64,000 nt of DNA from Microbulbifer sp. YPW16 (GCF_021290385.1 NZ_CP089928.1:2774501-2838500), one strand, 5' to 3'; counted from the stretch's first letter, positions 15,706-25,181 are shown. Notes: generated by a model not told the origin, from the letters alone. Program-made: numbers and translations.

Positions 15706-17289
15706 TCAGTCCACGGCAAGCCCTGCCTGCTCGAGCTTCTGGCGCAGTGGCGCCAGCTGCCCGGCAAACTCCCGCCAGCGTCCCACGGAGCGGGCGTGCA
15801 GGGGCTGGCGTACCTGGGAGGCACTGGCGGTGGCAGCGGCGGCCCCGGAGCGGTGGAACTCCAGGCAGGCCTCCTCGAACGGCAGGCCCAGGTAGTCCAG
15901 CAGCCGTTCCGTCTGCGTGCGCTGTTCCGCCACCAGCACATCGTAATTCACGCTGTACAGGCGGTCGCCAAGAAGTGCCTGCCAGTGATCCATCAGGGCC
16001 CGGTACTCCACGTAGTAGTCCGCCAGCTCGTCGAGCCGGTAAGAGTAGGGATAGGCATCGGCGAACAGCTGCTTGTAGATGGCGAAGCAGCTGTCCATCG
16101 GGTTGCGGTGAACGTGGACGAAGCGCGCCCGGGGAAAGGCTTTGGCCAGCAGCCCCAGGTAGAGGAAGTTGCCCGGTAACTTGTCGGTGAAACAGGGCAC
16201 ATCACCACGCAGGTGGCGGATGCTTCCCAGGTAAGTTTCGGCAGCTTCAGCCGGATTGATACTGGCCGCGGCCGCGGCGATCTCGGCATTGACCAGCCCG
16301 GGGACTGTGAGACCGGTGCTCCTTTTCACCGCCAGTGGCCACTGGTGGAGCTCTCCCAGCGGTTGCACCCGGGAGTGGCTGCCGAGGACCTGCTCCACGA
16401 GGGTGCTGCCGGAGCGTGGCAGGCCCAGGATAAATATCGGGGCAGCATCGCTGTCTGCGGTTTTTCCCGTGGCCGTGGACTCGAGCCAGTCCCGGTCGAA
16501 CCCCTGCCGCAGGGTTTTGAACAGCGCCCGGTCCGCAGCCGGGGTGTAATCGGTACGGCGGCGCTGGGCCTCGGCGCCGGCATGGTAGTGGGTCCAGGCG
16601 CTGTCCCAGTCCTGCAGGTCCTCGTATTCCTTGCCGATGGCATAGTGCAGGAACGGGCGGCCGGGGTGGTTGGTGCCGAGCCCCGATACCAGTTTCTCCA
16701 TCGCCTCGATATGCCCACGGTCCCCGGCCCGGTGGATCTTCGACAGCTGCCAGTGGCTGCGGTAGTGGCCGGGGTCCTGCTGCAGGGCCTGTTCGAGGTA
16801 GGTGCGTGCGCGTTCCTTTTCACCCAGGAAAACCTCTACCGAGGCGGCGTTGGAGAGGATGGCCATATCCGCCGGAGCCAGCGCGGCGGCGCGGCGGAAC
16901 AGCGGGGCGGCCTTGTGCTGCTTGCCAATATGGCTGTACACCGTTGCCACCAGGTCCAGTAGCTTGGCGTTGTCGGCCAGCTGCGGAACACAGCGGTCGG
17001 CCTCCTGCTCTGCCTCCACATGCATACCGGCCTGCACCAGGCAACGGGCGCGCTGGGCGCGGGCATCAAAGCGCCCGGGGTCCAGTTGCAGAACCCGGTC
17101 GAAGGCCTTGAGTGCCATACCGGGTTTGCCACCCTCGGCTGCGGCAAGGCCCAGCACCAGGTGCGCATCCGGCTGGTCCGGGTCGCGCTGCAGTACCTCG
17201 ATACTCAATCGGGTGGCGGTGCGCCAGTCCCGCCTCTGCATGGCGTCACGTACCTGCTGCAGGCGTCGGGCGATATCGGTGTCGGGCAT
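15706..17289 (-). CDS. TPR-containing sulfotransferase
   Basis: 527 residues. The first ~250 are tetratricopeptide repeats (LEVLQRDPDQPDAHLVLG-like and AFDRVLQLDPGRFDARAQ units), and the last ~250 are a PAPS-dependent sulfotransferase domain. The 5'-phosphosulfate loop is clear (FILGLPRSGSTLVEQ, about residues 282-296), as is the 3'-phosphate segment (FVHVHRNPMDSCFAIY). There is no signal peptide, so it acts in the cytoplasm. Such TPR-sulfotransferases are frequent beside TonB-dependent receptors in marine gammaproteobacteria, as here (the receptor gene is 131 bases upstream), but their acceptor is not known; a protein tyrosine or a small molecule are both possible. A terminator separates it from the receptor gene. 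Confidence 0.88.
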   Translation of the reverse strand: MPDTDIARRLQQVRDAMQRRDWRTATRLSIEVLQRDPDQPDAHLVLGLAAAEGGKPGMALKAFDRVLQLDPGRFDARAQRARCLVQAGMHVEAEQEADRCVPQLADNAKLLDLVATVYSHIGKQHKAAPLFRRAAALAPADMAILSNAASVEVFLGEKERARTYLEQALQQDPGHYRSHWQLSKIHRAGDRGHIEAMEKLVSGLGTNHPGRPFLHYAIGKEYEDLQDWDSAWTHYHAGAEAQRRRTDYTPAADRALFKTLRQGFDRDWLESTATGKTADSDAAPIFILGLPRSGSTLVEQVLGSHSRVQPLGELHQWPLAVKRSTGLTVPGLVNAEIAAAAASINPAEAAETYLGSIRHLRGDVPCFTDKLPGNFLYLGLLAKAFPRARFVHVHRNPMDSCFAIYKQLFADAYPYSYRLDELADYYVEYRALMDHWQALLGDRLYSVNYDVLVAEQRTQTERLLDYLGLPFEEACLEFHRSGAAAATASASQVRQPLHARSVGRWREFAGQLAPLRQKLEQAGLAVD

Positions 17290-17371
17290 GGCGTCAGTAC
17301 CTCTGGGTTTGCATCTCGAGACGGCTGCCCGTTGATGTTAGCGGTTTTTCCGGGGACGGGAAAAGCGGGCA

Positions 17372-17396
17372 CAAAAAAGCGGGGCCGGGCCCCGCT
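17372..17396 (-). terminator. Intrinsic terminator after the TonB-dependent receptor
   Basis: The perfect palindrome AGCGGGGCC-G-GGCCCCGCT (17378-17396) is followed on the minus strand by a run of six Ts. It lies 24 bases after the receptor stop codon and so ends that transcript before the sulfotransferase gene. Confidence 0.9.
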
Positions 17397-17420
17397 CAAG
17401 CATCCTGTGAGAGGTGGTTG

Positions 17421-19694
17421 TTAGAATTCGTAAGTAAAATTCAGGCCCATGGTGCGGGGCTGGCCGACGTAATAGAACTGGCCCCGTTCACCGTAGCGCT
17501 TGGCACTGCGCACACCCGAGAAGTAGTACTCGTCGGTGACATTGTCGAGGAACAGGGAAGCGCGCCACTGGTCGAGGCGGTAATCCGCTGACAGGTTGTA
17601 GACAACGTAGCTGTCCAGCACCTCATTGTCCGAGTTGTCGAACTCGTACAGCTCATCCTCGTAAGTAATATCATTCAGGCGGCTCTGGACCTCGTCCTTG
17701 TAATACGCGTTGCCGCGCAGGGTCAGCTCACCCACAGGAACCGGGATAAAGTAATCGAAGGCCGCGTTGAACTGCAGGTTGGGAACGCCGGGGAAGGCAT
17801 CGCCGTCATAGCCACCAATCGCCAGCGCGTCACCATCCAGGCGATGGTCGTAATAGGTGACCCAGCCGCTGAGGGTCAGGTTATCGCTGACGGCCGCCTG
17901 GGTGGACAGTTCAATACCGTCGATCTGGCCCTGGTTGGCATTGCCGGTGATGTTGATGGCGGCAAGCTCGGACTTGGTGGGGACCTGCAGGTCTTTCCAG
18001 TCCACCCGGAACAGCGCGCCGTTGAAAATCATGGCACCGTCGGCGATGGTGGTGTGCCAGCCGAGTTCATAGTTGACCGCGGTATCGGAATCGTAGGCTT
18101 TCTCGCTGTCCAGCAGCTGGGCGCCGGCGTTGGTGCCGCCGCGACGGAACCCCTCGGCCACCGTGGCATAGAACATTACGTCAGCAGTGAAGTCATAAGC
18201 GGCATTGAACTTGAATACCGTGTCATCGATCGAACCGTCACGGACATCACATTCCGGCTCGACGGTGTCGCGGGTCCAGTACCAGTAGACGGGCAGGAGT
18301 GTGCAGTCGTAGGCGTAATTCTCTTCCTGCTCAAAGTATCGTGCACCCAGGGTGAACTGCAGCTGGTCATTGGCGTGGAAGGTTGCTTCACCGTATACCG
18401 CCTGTTCCTTGAAGGTGCTGTCGGCGAAGCGCCAGTACTCAAGCTCACCATACCCGGTATCGATGCCGGCCCAGTCCTGGTAGCCCGGGGTGTATTCACG
18501 GGCATCCAGCAGGGTGTCAGTCTCCTCGTAATAAACCCCGGCGATCCAGTCCAGCCAGTCCGGCGAATTGGACTCGGTGGAGAGGATACGGGTCTCGTGC
18601 ACCAGGGATTCCGAGTTGTTGTCGTCCACCGTGAAGCCGGAGAACTCGGGGAAGTCACAGTAGCCAGGCCAGATGTCCACGCACAGCAGGTCGGTCTGGT
18701 CGCGGTTGCCGGTGCCTTCGTATTCAGCGATGGAGGTGGTCGAGAAGATTTCCACCAGGTCGGTATTGAGGCCAAGTTCCACATTGAACAGGTCGTCGCG
18801 GTTCTCGCGTACTTCCTCGTAGCGCAGTGCGGAACTGAAATCACCGCCAGTGAACTCCGGGTTCACTGCCTGGCGGCCGCCGGCGGTCTGGTCCTGCACG
18901 TAGTAGCTGGCCTGGGCGAAGAAAGTGTCGTTGGGCTCCCACCGCAGGGCAGCGCGGACGGAATTGGTTTCCTCGGTGTTGGCATCCTTGATGGTGCGCT
19001 CAGCATTGCTTACGCCCGGCTCAACCAGCACATTTTCATAGTCCACGAAGCCGGCGTCATCGACACGAGTGCCAGAGACGCGCAGGGCCAGCGTATCGGA
19101 AAGCGGCAGGTTGAAGACGCCGCTGACCTCACTTGAAATCCCGTCACTCTCGCTATTCTGCGAGATCTCTGTGCTGACAGAACCTTCCACTGCCTCGGTG
19201 TTGGGGTTGTTGAGGATATAGCGCAGGGTGCCGCCCATGGCGCCGCGCCCGTAGAGGGTGCCCTGGGGGCCGCGCAGGACTTCCACGCGATCGATATCCA
19301 CCAGTTTGAAGTCGATCAGCAGCGGCGTGTCGTTGACGTAACGGGAGATGATGTCCTTACCACCCTGGTTCTCGGACGCCTGCAGGCCGCCGACGTTCAT
19401 GCCGCGCAGTGTCACCAGGCCGGTGCTGCGGGCGCCCGCGTCGATCATCTGCATACCGGGGATAAACTGGGACATCTTGGTCAGGTCGTCGGCACCGACG
19501 TTCTGCAGGTCCTCACCGGTGACCGCGGTGATGTTGTAGGGGATCTCCTGGATAGATTCGGAACGACGGCTTGCGGTAACCGTGATTTCCTCGAGCTGGG
19601 TGGCATTGCTGCCGGCCTCCTGGGCCTGCAGCACCGCGGGTGTCGCGTTGGCAGCGATGGCCAGGGCAATCAGTTTCTTACTGTATCTCTTCAT
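17421..19694 (-). CDS. TonB-dependent outer-membrane receptor
   Basis: 757-residue receptor with a signal peptide ending at VLQAQ, a TonB-box-like EEITVTASRR, a plug domain (IPYNITAVTGEDLQNVGADD; LRGMNVGG; RVEVLRGPQGTLYGRGAMGG) and a 22-strand barrel with the C-terminal signature LNFTYEF. It imports a large ligand, with energy from the TonB system. The plug and barrel resemble the broad group of receptors expanded in marine gammaproteobacteria; siderophore, carbohydrate or other ligands cannot be distinguished. ATG 19694 was chosen because it opens the signal peptide; a 24-residue upstream extension lacks signal character. It is monocistronic, ending in a strong terminator. A very short open frame lies upstream at 19921-20010 on the same strand. 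Confidence 0.93.
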   Translation of the reverse strand: MKRYSKKLIALAIAANATPAVLQAQEAGSNATQLEEITVTASRRSESIQEIPYNITAVTGEDLQNVGADDLTKMSQFIPGMQMIDAGARSTGLVTLRGMNVGGLQASENQGGKDIISRYVNDTPLLIDFKLVDIDRVEVLRGPQGTLYGRGAMGGTLRYILNNPNTEAVEGSVSTEISQNSESDGISSEVSGVFNLPLSDTLALRVSGTRVDDAGFVDYENVLVEPGVSNAERTIKDANTEETNSVRAALRWEPNDTFFAQASYYVQDQTAGGRQAVNPEFTGGDFSSALRYEEVRENRDDLFNVELGLNTDLVEIFSTTSIAEYEGTGNRDQTDLLCVDIWPGYCDFPEFSGFTVDDNNSESLVHETRILSTESNSPDWLDWIAGVYYEETDTLLDAREYTPGYQDWAGIDTGYGELEYWRFADSTFKEQAVYGEATFHANDQLQFTLGARYFEQEENYAYDCTLLPVYWYWTRDTVEPECDVRDGSIDDTVFKFNAAYDFTADVMFYATVAEGFRRGGTNAGAQLLDSEKAYDSDTAVNYELGWHTTIADGAMIFNGALFRVDWKDLQVPTKSELAAINITGNANQGQIDGIELSTQAAVSDNLTLSGWVTYYDHRLDGDALAIGGYDGDAFPGVPNLQFNAAFDYFIPVPVGELTLRGNAYYKDEVQSRLNDITYEDELYEFDNSDNEVLDSYVVYNLSADYRLDQWRASLFLDNVTDEYYFSGVRSAKRYGERGQFYYVGQPRTMGLNFTYEF

Positions 19695-20259
19695 GGGAGC
19701 ACCTTGGGTTTTCGTGTAGTTATGAATTTTTTGTCGCCCCTGTGGCTCCCCGCACAGGTGGCGCAATACACCTGTGACTTCCCTGCAAGGGGGGAGTTGA
19801 GAGGGCTCTGGGGGGATTGATCCCGCCGGGTTAAAAAACCAGATACAACTCGATGATTTTTCGTGGGCAGGTCAAGAGAGGGAAAAAGGGGGTTCCGCTA
19901 CCGTGCCCGATAGCGTCAACTCAATTATCGAACCATTCGCTGAGGTAGAAGTCGCTGGAGCGAGCGCGGAGCGGGTCGCCCACAACGTGGGTGTATTTCA
20001 GCATAGCCATGTGTTCTTGTTAGCGATGTAAACCGTTGTACAAAAATGCGGGCATGCTGGCAAGCAGGCAGGCCCCCCAATTTGGCGAGCTGTCTGCAAT
20101 ATGCAAATTCCGCTGCGGAAAGTCAGGAATGACAGAAAGCCTGTTTCCTGAGAGCGCTCAGGCGGCGGTGCATGCGGAAACCCATTCGGTCCTGTTGCGC
20201 TACCTGCTGCGATTGGCTGGCTGGAACCAGGGTTGCATGAGCCGGCCCGGTACCTGGCA
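19695..20259. other. 565-bp intergenic region upstream of the TonB receptor
   Basis: AT-richer than the neighbouring genes, it must carry the receptor promoter, though I cannot name a clear -35/-10 pair. Its only coding candidate is the 29-residue minus-strand frame at 19921-20010. A longer plus-strand open frame across 20036-20350 runs into the antisense of hemY, has no ribosome binding site and is not supported. Confidence 0.5.
19921..20010 (-). CDS. Candidate 29-residue peptide upstream of TonB receptor
   Basis: The frame reads MAMLKYTHVVGDPLRARSSD followed by FYLSEWFDN. Its composition looks protein-like (mixed hydrophobic, charged and aromatic residues) rather than the Arg/Pro/Ala pattern of random frames in this GC-rich DNA. 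The ribosome binding site is weak (CAAGAAC before ATG). It lies about 230 bases upstream of the receptor start, on the same strand. It could be a small peptide, a leader, or the surviving end of a lost gene. No family is recognised. Confidence 0.3.
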   Translation of the reverse strand: MAMLKYTHVVGDPLRARSSDFYLSEWFDN

Positions 20260-21501
20260 TCAGTGGCTGCCGTGGGTGAAGGAGGCCGCCTCTCCCGGTA
20301 GTGGTAACTGCGGCAGGCTGGAAACAGCCTGGACCAGGCCTTCCTTGTAGAGCTCCGCCGCGTGCTCTTTTTCCCCCAGCGCGTGCAGCAATCGCGCCAG
20401 CTCCGCCGAGGTGGCGGGGTCCGAGCGCAGGGTCAGGCTCTTCTCGAAATGCTGCCGCGCCTTGCCCCAGAGCTCGTTGCGCAGGCACAGGCGGCCCAGG
20501 CAGGTGTACAGGTCCGCGTTCTCGCCGTATTCCTTCAGCCAGCCGTCGGCGACAGTCAGCTGCGCCGCGGCATCAGCGCCGGTCAGGCAGCCGTAGAGGC
20601 GACCCAGCTTCGCACGCCACTCATGGTTGAGGATCCAGCGCAGGTGCTTTTCCGCTTCCTCGTCACGCCCGACCAGGTGCAGTTGCTCGGCATAAAGCCC
20701 GCGCAGGTCCATATTGCGCTGCCAGCGGCCACTGAAACTCTGCCAGATATCGAACAGCTTCTCTGCATCCTGGCGGGCGCCGGCCTCCAGCAGCTGGTGC
20801 TGGTACACCTCCTGCTCCAGCTGCTGCATTTCCTCCTCGGGCATATTGGCGTGCTTTTCCAGGTCCGGCAGCAGTGCGCGCAGGTGATTCCAGTCTTCCA
20901 GCTGGTAGTAGGCCTGCTTCAGCATCTGCAGCACCGCCGGGTGTTTCGGTTCCACCTGCTTGGCCCGCTCGAGGCTGGCGATGCACTGCTCGTAATGCCT
21001 GTCCAGCAGCTGCATGCGCGCCTGGCTGAGTGCCACCGCCAGGCGGGTGTCATCGCCGCTCGCCTCCGCCTTGGCCAGCAGTTCGTTGGCCTCGTCCCGA
21101 TAGCCCAGTTCGAAGGCACTGCGTGCCGCGGCGAGGTAGTTGATCAGCGGGGCGTCGGACCGGGGGGCGGATTTCAGCAGCTGGCGCCGGGCGCGGGCCC
21201 AGTTGCCCTCCATAAATTCCACCAGGCCGTTGGTAAGGCGGCGGCGTGCCACGCGGGTACGGCCGAAACGAATGCGGCTGACCCCGCCCTCGACACCGCG
21301 CAGCAGGCTGCGCAATAGCCAGAAGACCAGGAATAGCAGCAGCACCGCCAGGGCCACTGCGCCCACCGCCACCCACAGGTTCATTTCAATGCGCTTGCCG
21401 CCAACTGCCAGCAGCATATAGCCGGGATAACTGCGAATCATTTCGGTGAGGAACGCCCCGAACAGCAGGAACGCGAGCGCGGAGAACAGGAAGCGCTTCA
21501 C
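20260..21501 (-). CDS. hemY: HemY-like TPR membrane protein
   Basis: 413 residues. Two N-terminal membrane helices (about 5-25 and 43-66) precede a HemY N-terminal region (GVSRIRFGRTRVARRRLTNG; FMEGNWARARRQLLKSA) and a C-terminal array of tetratricopeptide repeats. This is the proteobacterial HemY, unrelated to the protoporphyrinogen oxidase of the same name in Gram-positives; its exact role in tetrapyrrole synthesis is unsettled. The length is normal. Its start overlaps the stop of hemX by 4 bases, and it is the last gene of hemC-hemD-hemX-hemY. Confidence 0.92.
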   Translation of the reverse strand: MKRFLFSALAFLLFGAFLTEMIRSYPGYMLLAVGGKRIEMNLWVAVGAVALAVLLLFLVFWLLRSLLRGVEGGVSRIRFGRTRVARRRLTNGLVEFMEGNWARARRQLLKSAPRSDAPLINYLAAARSAFELGYRDEANELLAKAEASGDDTRLAVALSQARMQLLDRHYEQCIASLERAKQVEPKHPAVLQMLKQAYYQLEDWNHLRALLPDLEKHANMPEEEMQQLEQEVYQHQLLEAGARQDAEKLFDIWQSFSGRWQRNMDLRGLYAEQLHLVGRDEEAEKHLRWILNHEWRAKLGRLYGCLTGADAAAQLTVADGWLKEYGENADLYTCLGRLCLRNELWGKARQHFEKSLTLRSDPATSAELARLLHALGEKEHAAELYKEGLVQAVSSLPQLPLPGEAASFTHGSH

Positions 21502-22865
21502 GATGTCGCCCCCCCGTCTTCGGCCGGCCCGGGACTGGTGTTGTGCAGTCTCTCGATATAGTCGTGCAGGGCTTTCTGCGAGGCATTCAGGTCGGGCAAT
21601 TCCGCTTCAATGGGCTCTTTTGCCATCGACTCGAGCTCGCGCACCAGGGCATCGCGGCGCTGGTTGGCAATACCGTAATCCAGCAGCAGCTGTCGCGCGC
21701 TTTTCAGGGAATCGCGATAGACGGTGCTGTCACCGCGCAGTACCGCCAGCTGCGCCTGCTCCATATTCAGCCGCAGGCTCTGGCGGAAACGTGCCTCGCT
21801 CTGGGGGGAGAGCAGTACCGGGTCGATATCGCCGTCGCGGATACGCACGGAATCCTTGAGAAAGCTGGTGAAGTTCTCCCAGCTGCGCTCCCAGGCCGGC
21901 TGTGTCGAATCCGCTGTATCATCTGGCGCCTCCTCTCCGGAAGCGCCCATTGCCAGGTCGAACTCCGGCTGGATACTGGCCTTCAGCATCTGTTCCTGCA
22001 GGGCGCCCAGGCGCAGGTACAGCCCCTGCTGGTCGATATCCTCGGCCATCTTCAGGTCGGTAATATCTCGCGCCAGTTGCTGGCGAACACCGTAGAGGTC
22101 GGGTCGGTCCACGCGGCGCAGGATGCGGTCCACTTCTTCCAGCAGGCCCAGGGCGGCGCGGCTGTCGCGTTCGAGCAGCAGGCGCTGGTTGGCCAGCCGC
22201 AGCAGGTAATCGGCCTCCGCCAGCTGCCAGTCGGTGCGGCTGACGTTACCCAGCTCGCCGAGGCGGCTGGACTGCGCCGCCAGCTCCCGTTGAAGTTGGG
22301 CCAGCTGCTGGCGCAGTTGGGCCACCGTGGTGCGCTGCTGGTTGAGTTCGCGCAGCATGTCTGCCATGGCCTGGGCCTGTTGTGCGGCCTGTTGGGCGCC
22401 GGGCTGGTGGGGTGGAGTGGAAACTCGGGCGCCGCTGTCCGGCGCTACCGGCTGCGGTATTGCCGAATCCCGCGAGCCTGCTTCAGCGGGCGAGGGCGTT
22501 GCGGGTTCGGGGGAAGCTGCGCTCTCACCTGTTCCGGTGGGGGTGTCATCCGCTGGCGCTGCGACGGTCGCGGTCGATTCGCGCTTGTCGCTGTCGGGTA
22601 GCAGTTCAATGGCCTGTTGCACACCCGCCTGGAATTGCGGCCAGTTGTACCAGGCCCATGCGCCACCGCCGCCCACCAGGGCGGCGGCCAGGAGCAGCCA
22701 CAGCCAGCCGGAGCCGCTGCGCGACTTGTCCGCTTTCTTGCCGCCTTTGTCACCGTTTTTTTTGTCCGCGGCTGCCCGGGCAAAGTTGCTTTTGGGCTCC
22801 GCCTGGTCCGTGACCACAGGCACATCCATGTGATCCCCGGATTTTTTCGAGTTGTCGTCAGTCAT
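21498..22865 (-). CDS. hemX: HemX-like membrane protein
   Basis: 455 residues: a cytoplasmic charged N-terminus of about 50 residues (rich in Lys, Asp and Gly), one membrane helix (WLWLLLAAALVGGGGAWAW), a low-complexity Pro/Ala/Ser linker (about 85-150), then a coiled-coil (QQRTTVAQLRQQLAQLQREL) and the helical HemX domain. It is annotated in many genomes as uroporphyrinogen-III C-methyltransferase because of an old E. coli assignment, but no SAM-binding methyltransferase motif is visible, so a structural or scaffolding role is more likely. It lies between hemD (118 bases upstream) and hemY (4-base overlap). Confidence 0.9.
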   Translation of the reverse strand: MTDDNSKKSGDHMDVPVVTDQAEPKSNFARAAADKKNGDKGGKKADKSRSGSGWLWLLLAAALVGGGGAWAWYNWPQFQAGVQQAIELLPDSDKRESTATVAAPADDTPTGTGESAASPEPATPSPAEAGSRDSAIPQPVAPDSGARVSTPPHQPGAQQAAQQAQAMADMLRELNQQRTTVAQLRQQLAQLQRELAAQSSRLGELGNVSRTDWQLAEADYLLRLANQRLLLERDSRAALGLLEEVDRILRRVDRPDLYGVRQQLARDITDLKMAEDIDQQGLYLRLGALQEQMLKASIQPEFDLAMGASGEEAPDDTADSTQPAWERSWENFTSFLKDSVRIRDGDIDPVLLSPQSEARFRQSLRLNMEQAQLAVLRGDSTVYRDSLKSARQLLLDYGIANQRRDALVRELESMAKEPIEAELPDLNASQKALHDYIERLHNTSPGPAEDGGATS

Positions 22866-22983
22866 GAGCTGGCAGGCACTGCAGTGGAAAATGTCGTCAA
22901 ATTATAGCGACTCGCGGCATCCTTTATACGATCTCTGGCGCGGATTTGAAATTTTTTACCGCGATCGGGGCGGCCGGGACCGC

Positions 22984-23757
22984 TCAGCGGGAAAAGAACG
23001 CACGCAGGGCGGCAAGCATGGCGCGGTCACCGGCGTTGGCGGCGGCGGTTGCATGCTGGAAGCCCAGCGCCCGCGCCTGTTCAGCCACCCGCTCACTGGG
23101 ACAGACCAGGGCGGCACGATAGAGCGCATCGCGGCCGCTGGTGCGAATACAGTGGGCCAGGTTGTCCAGCGTTTCACCGCTGTGGACGGTGATGGCGTCG
23201 GGTTGGACGCTGTAGCCTGCCAGCTCCCCCGCGGCGGCTCCCGGCAGGGTTCGATGGTAGAGCTCGCAGTAATCGACGCGCGCACCCCGCTCGCGCAGGG
23301 TCTCGCCGATCAGCGTGCGGCCGCCGGCACCGCGAAACACCAGTACGCGCTCGCCTTCCACCCGCTGCAGGGCCGGCAGCGCCAGCAGGGCTTCGGAATC
23401 CATACCGCCGCCGGCGCTGCTGCAGGTCACGTCGTGGCTTTCCAGGTCCCGTGCGGTGGCGGCGCCGATGGCATAGTAGCGGGGCCCGGCCGGCAGTTGT
23501 GGCCAGTAGCTGTCCAGCCAGTCGAATGCCAGCCGTACTGCGTTACGCGACACAAAGATGGCATGTTCCACCTGGTCGAAATCCAGTACCTGGTCCCTGA
23601 TGCGCTGGCAGGCGGGGCCGGTATCAATGGGTTCGATCGCCAGCATGGGGATACTGTCCACGGTGGCGCCCGCGGCGGCGAGTTCCGCACACCAGTCAGT
23701 GGACTGGTGTGCGGGCCGGGTAGTGAGTACGCGCACACCGCGCAGTTCACTGGTCAT
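22984..23757 (-). CDS. hemD: Uroporphyrinogen-III synthase
   Basis: 257 residues, normal length. It closes hydroxymethylbilane with inversion of ring D to uroporphyrinogen III. Although the family is poorly conserved, the diagnostic pieces are present: an N-terminal VLTTRPAHQS, IFVSRNAVRLAF, YAIGAATARDLE, VLVFRGAGGRTLIGETL and the C-terminal-domain AITVHSGETLDNL followed by ALVCPSERVAEQARALGF. The ATG at 23757 is 4 bases past the hemC stop, so the two are translationally linked and act consecutively. The frame is open for some distance upstream but overlaps hemC, so that extension was rejected. Confidence 0.93.
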   Translation of the reverse strand: MTSELRGVRVLTTRPAHQSTDWCAELAAAGATVDSIPMLAIEPIDTGPACQRIRDQVLDFDQVEHAIFVSRNAVRLAFDWLDSYWPQLPAGPRYYAIGAATARDLESHDVTCSSAGGGMDSEALLALPALQRVEGERVLVFRGAGGRTLIGETLRERGARVDYCELYHRTLPGAAAGELAGYSVQPDAITVHSGETLDNLAHCIRTSGRDALYRAALVCPSERVAEQARALGFQHATAAANAGDRAMLAALRAFFSR

Positions 23758-23761
23758 GGGG

Positions 23762-24679
23762 TCAGAGGGCGGCCAGGATCTTGTCAGCGCCGCGGGCCAG
23801 CAGTTCCTCGGCCAAGGCGGTGCCGAGTGCGGCCGCCCCGGAGCGCGGACCGCGGGTTTCTGCACTGACAATTTCGCGGCCATCCGGGTCACCCACCAGG
23901 CCGCGCAACCACAGCTGGTCTCCCTCGAGTTCGGCGTAACAGCCGATGGGGATCTGGCAGCTGCCATTGAGGCGCGCCACCAGCGCCCGCTCGGCCGCCA
24001 GGCGATCTGCGGTGTCGCCATGGTGCAGCGGGGCAAGCAGGCGGTCGAGCTCGGCATCGCGGCGGGACTCGATGCCCACGGCACCCTGGCCGCCCGCCGG
24101 CAGCATGATCTCGGGGGCGATAAAGTCACGGATGCGCTCGCGCATCTCCAGGCGCAGCAGGCCGGCAGAGGCGAGGATAATGGCATCGAACTCGCCCGCA
24201 TCCAGCTTGGCCAGTCGTGTATTGACGTTGCCGCGCAGGAACTTCACCTGCAGGTCGGGCCGGCGCGCGAGCACCTGGCACTGGCGGCGGAGGCTGGAGG
24301 TACCCACCACGGCGCCCTCCGGCAGTTCGTCGATGTGAGCGAAGTGATTGCTCACATAGGCGTCGCGGGGATCCTCTCGCTCACAAATCACCGGCAGGTG
24401 CAGGCCTTCCGGAAACTCCATGGGCACGTCCTTCATGGAGTGCACGGCGATATCGGCCCGGTCGTCGAGCATCGCTTTTTCCAGCTCTTTCACGAACAGG
24501 CCCTTGCCGCCCACCTTGGCCAGCGGGATATCCAGCAGCTGGTCGCCGCGGCTGGTCAGCGGCAGCAGTTCCACCGCGAGGCCGGGGTGGTGGAGCTCCA
24601 GCTGGTCCTTGACGAAATTGGCCTGCCACAGGGCAAGGGCGCTCTGCCGGGTGGCGATGCGGATGCGGTCTATAGCCAT
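23762..24679 (-). CDS. hemC: Hydroxymethylbilane synthase (porphobilinogen deaminase)
   Basis: 305 residues; polymerises four porphobilinogens to hydroxymethylbilane in the cytoplasm. Signatures are [22 protein letters not shown] with the catalytic Asp84, [20 protein letters not shown] and NGSCQIPIG, where Cys241 carries the dipyrromethane cofactor. All key Arg and Lys positions appear intact. The start at 24679 matches the family N-terminus; longer frames upstream run into the gap before ruvX. It is the first gene of hemCDXY; hemE lies separately at 54803. Confidence 0.96.
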   Translation of the reverse strand: MAIDRIRIATRQSALALWQANFVKDQLELHHPGLAVELLPLTSRGDQLLDIPLAKVGGKGLFVKELEKAMLDDRADIAVHSMKDVPMEFPEGLHLPVICEREDPRDAYVSNHFAHIDELPEGAVVGTSSLRRQCQVLARRPDLQVKFLRGNVNTRLAKLDAGEFDAIILASAGLLRLEMRERIRDFIAPEIMLPAGGQGAVGIESRRDAELDRLLAPLHHGDTADRLAAERALVARLNGSCQIPIGCYAELEGDQLWLRGLVGDPDGREIVSAETRGPRSGAAALGTALAEELLARGADKILAAL

Positions 24680-24749
24680 ACTGCCTGGTTCGGTTGGGAA
24701 ATGGGCCGCCAATTCTACCAGACCATAATGGCGCGGTGGGCGTGCGGGG

Positions 24750-25181
24750 TCAGTCGGTGGCGGCCCTGGCGCGCAGCCAGTCCTCCAGGAAGATACGGGC
24801 GGCGATGGAGTCCACCGGGTCCTCGGCGTAGTTGCCGCGATGGCCGCGCGCGGACGCCTCTTCTTTAGCGGCGCGGGTACTGAGTCGCTCATCCACCAGT
24901 TCCACCGGCAGGCCGGTACGGCCGTGGAGGCGTTGGGAGAACTTTCGAGCCCGGGCGCAGAACTCGCTCTCGCTGCCGTCCATGTTCAGCGGCAGTCCCA
25001 CCAGCAGGTAGTGCGGCTGCCACTCGGCGACCAGGGCCTGCACCCGGTTCCAGTCGGGCTTGCCGTCCTTTGCCGGCAGTGGTGCCAGCTCCCGGGCGCT
25101 GCCGGTGAGGCTCTGGCCAAAGGCCAGGCCAATGGAGCGGGTGCCGAAATCAAAGGCCAGCGCGGTGACAGGTTTGGCCAT
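24750..25181 (-). CDS. ruvX: Putative pre-16S rRNA nuclease / Holliday junction resolvase-like RuvX (YqgF)
   Basis: 143 residues with an RNase H-like fold: [13 protein letters not shown] containing the first acidic residue (Asp11), [21 protein letters not shown] with the second acidic residue, and [16 protein letters not shown] with the third. In E. coli this protein matures the 5' end of 16S rRNA, while older work linked it to Holliday junctions. It overlaps the yqgE stop codon by a single base (TGATG), the conserved yqgE-ruvX pairing of gammaproteobacteria. Confidence 0.95.
   Translation of the reverse strand: MAKPVTALAFDFGTRSIGLAFGQSLTGSARELAPLPAKDGKPDWNRVQALVAEWQPHYLLVGLPLNMDGSESEFCARARKFSQRLHGRTGLPVELVDERLSTRAAKEEASARGHRGNYAEDPVDSIAARIFLEDWLRARAATD

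Noticed and set aside
17844-19136. 430-codon plus-strand frame opposite the TonB-dependent receptor
   Set aside because: Antisense shadow of an intact receptor; Gly/Val/Leu-rich translation without a recognisable motif or ribosome binding site.
20036-20350. 104-codon plus-strand frame before hemY
   Set aside because: No ribosome binding site; its second half is antisense to the hemY C-terminus.
23558-24868. 436-codon plus-strand frame opposite hemC and hemD
   Set aside because: Antisense to two enzymes with complete signatures; no plausible start signal.
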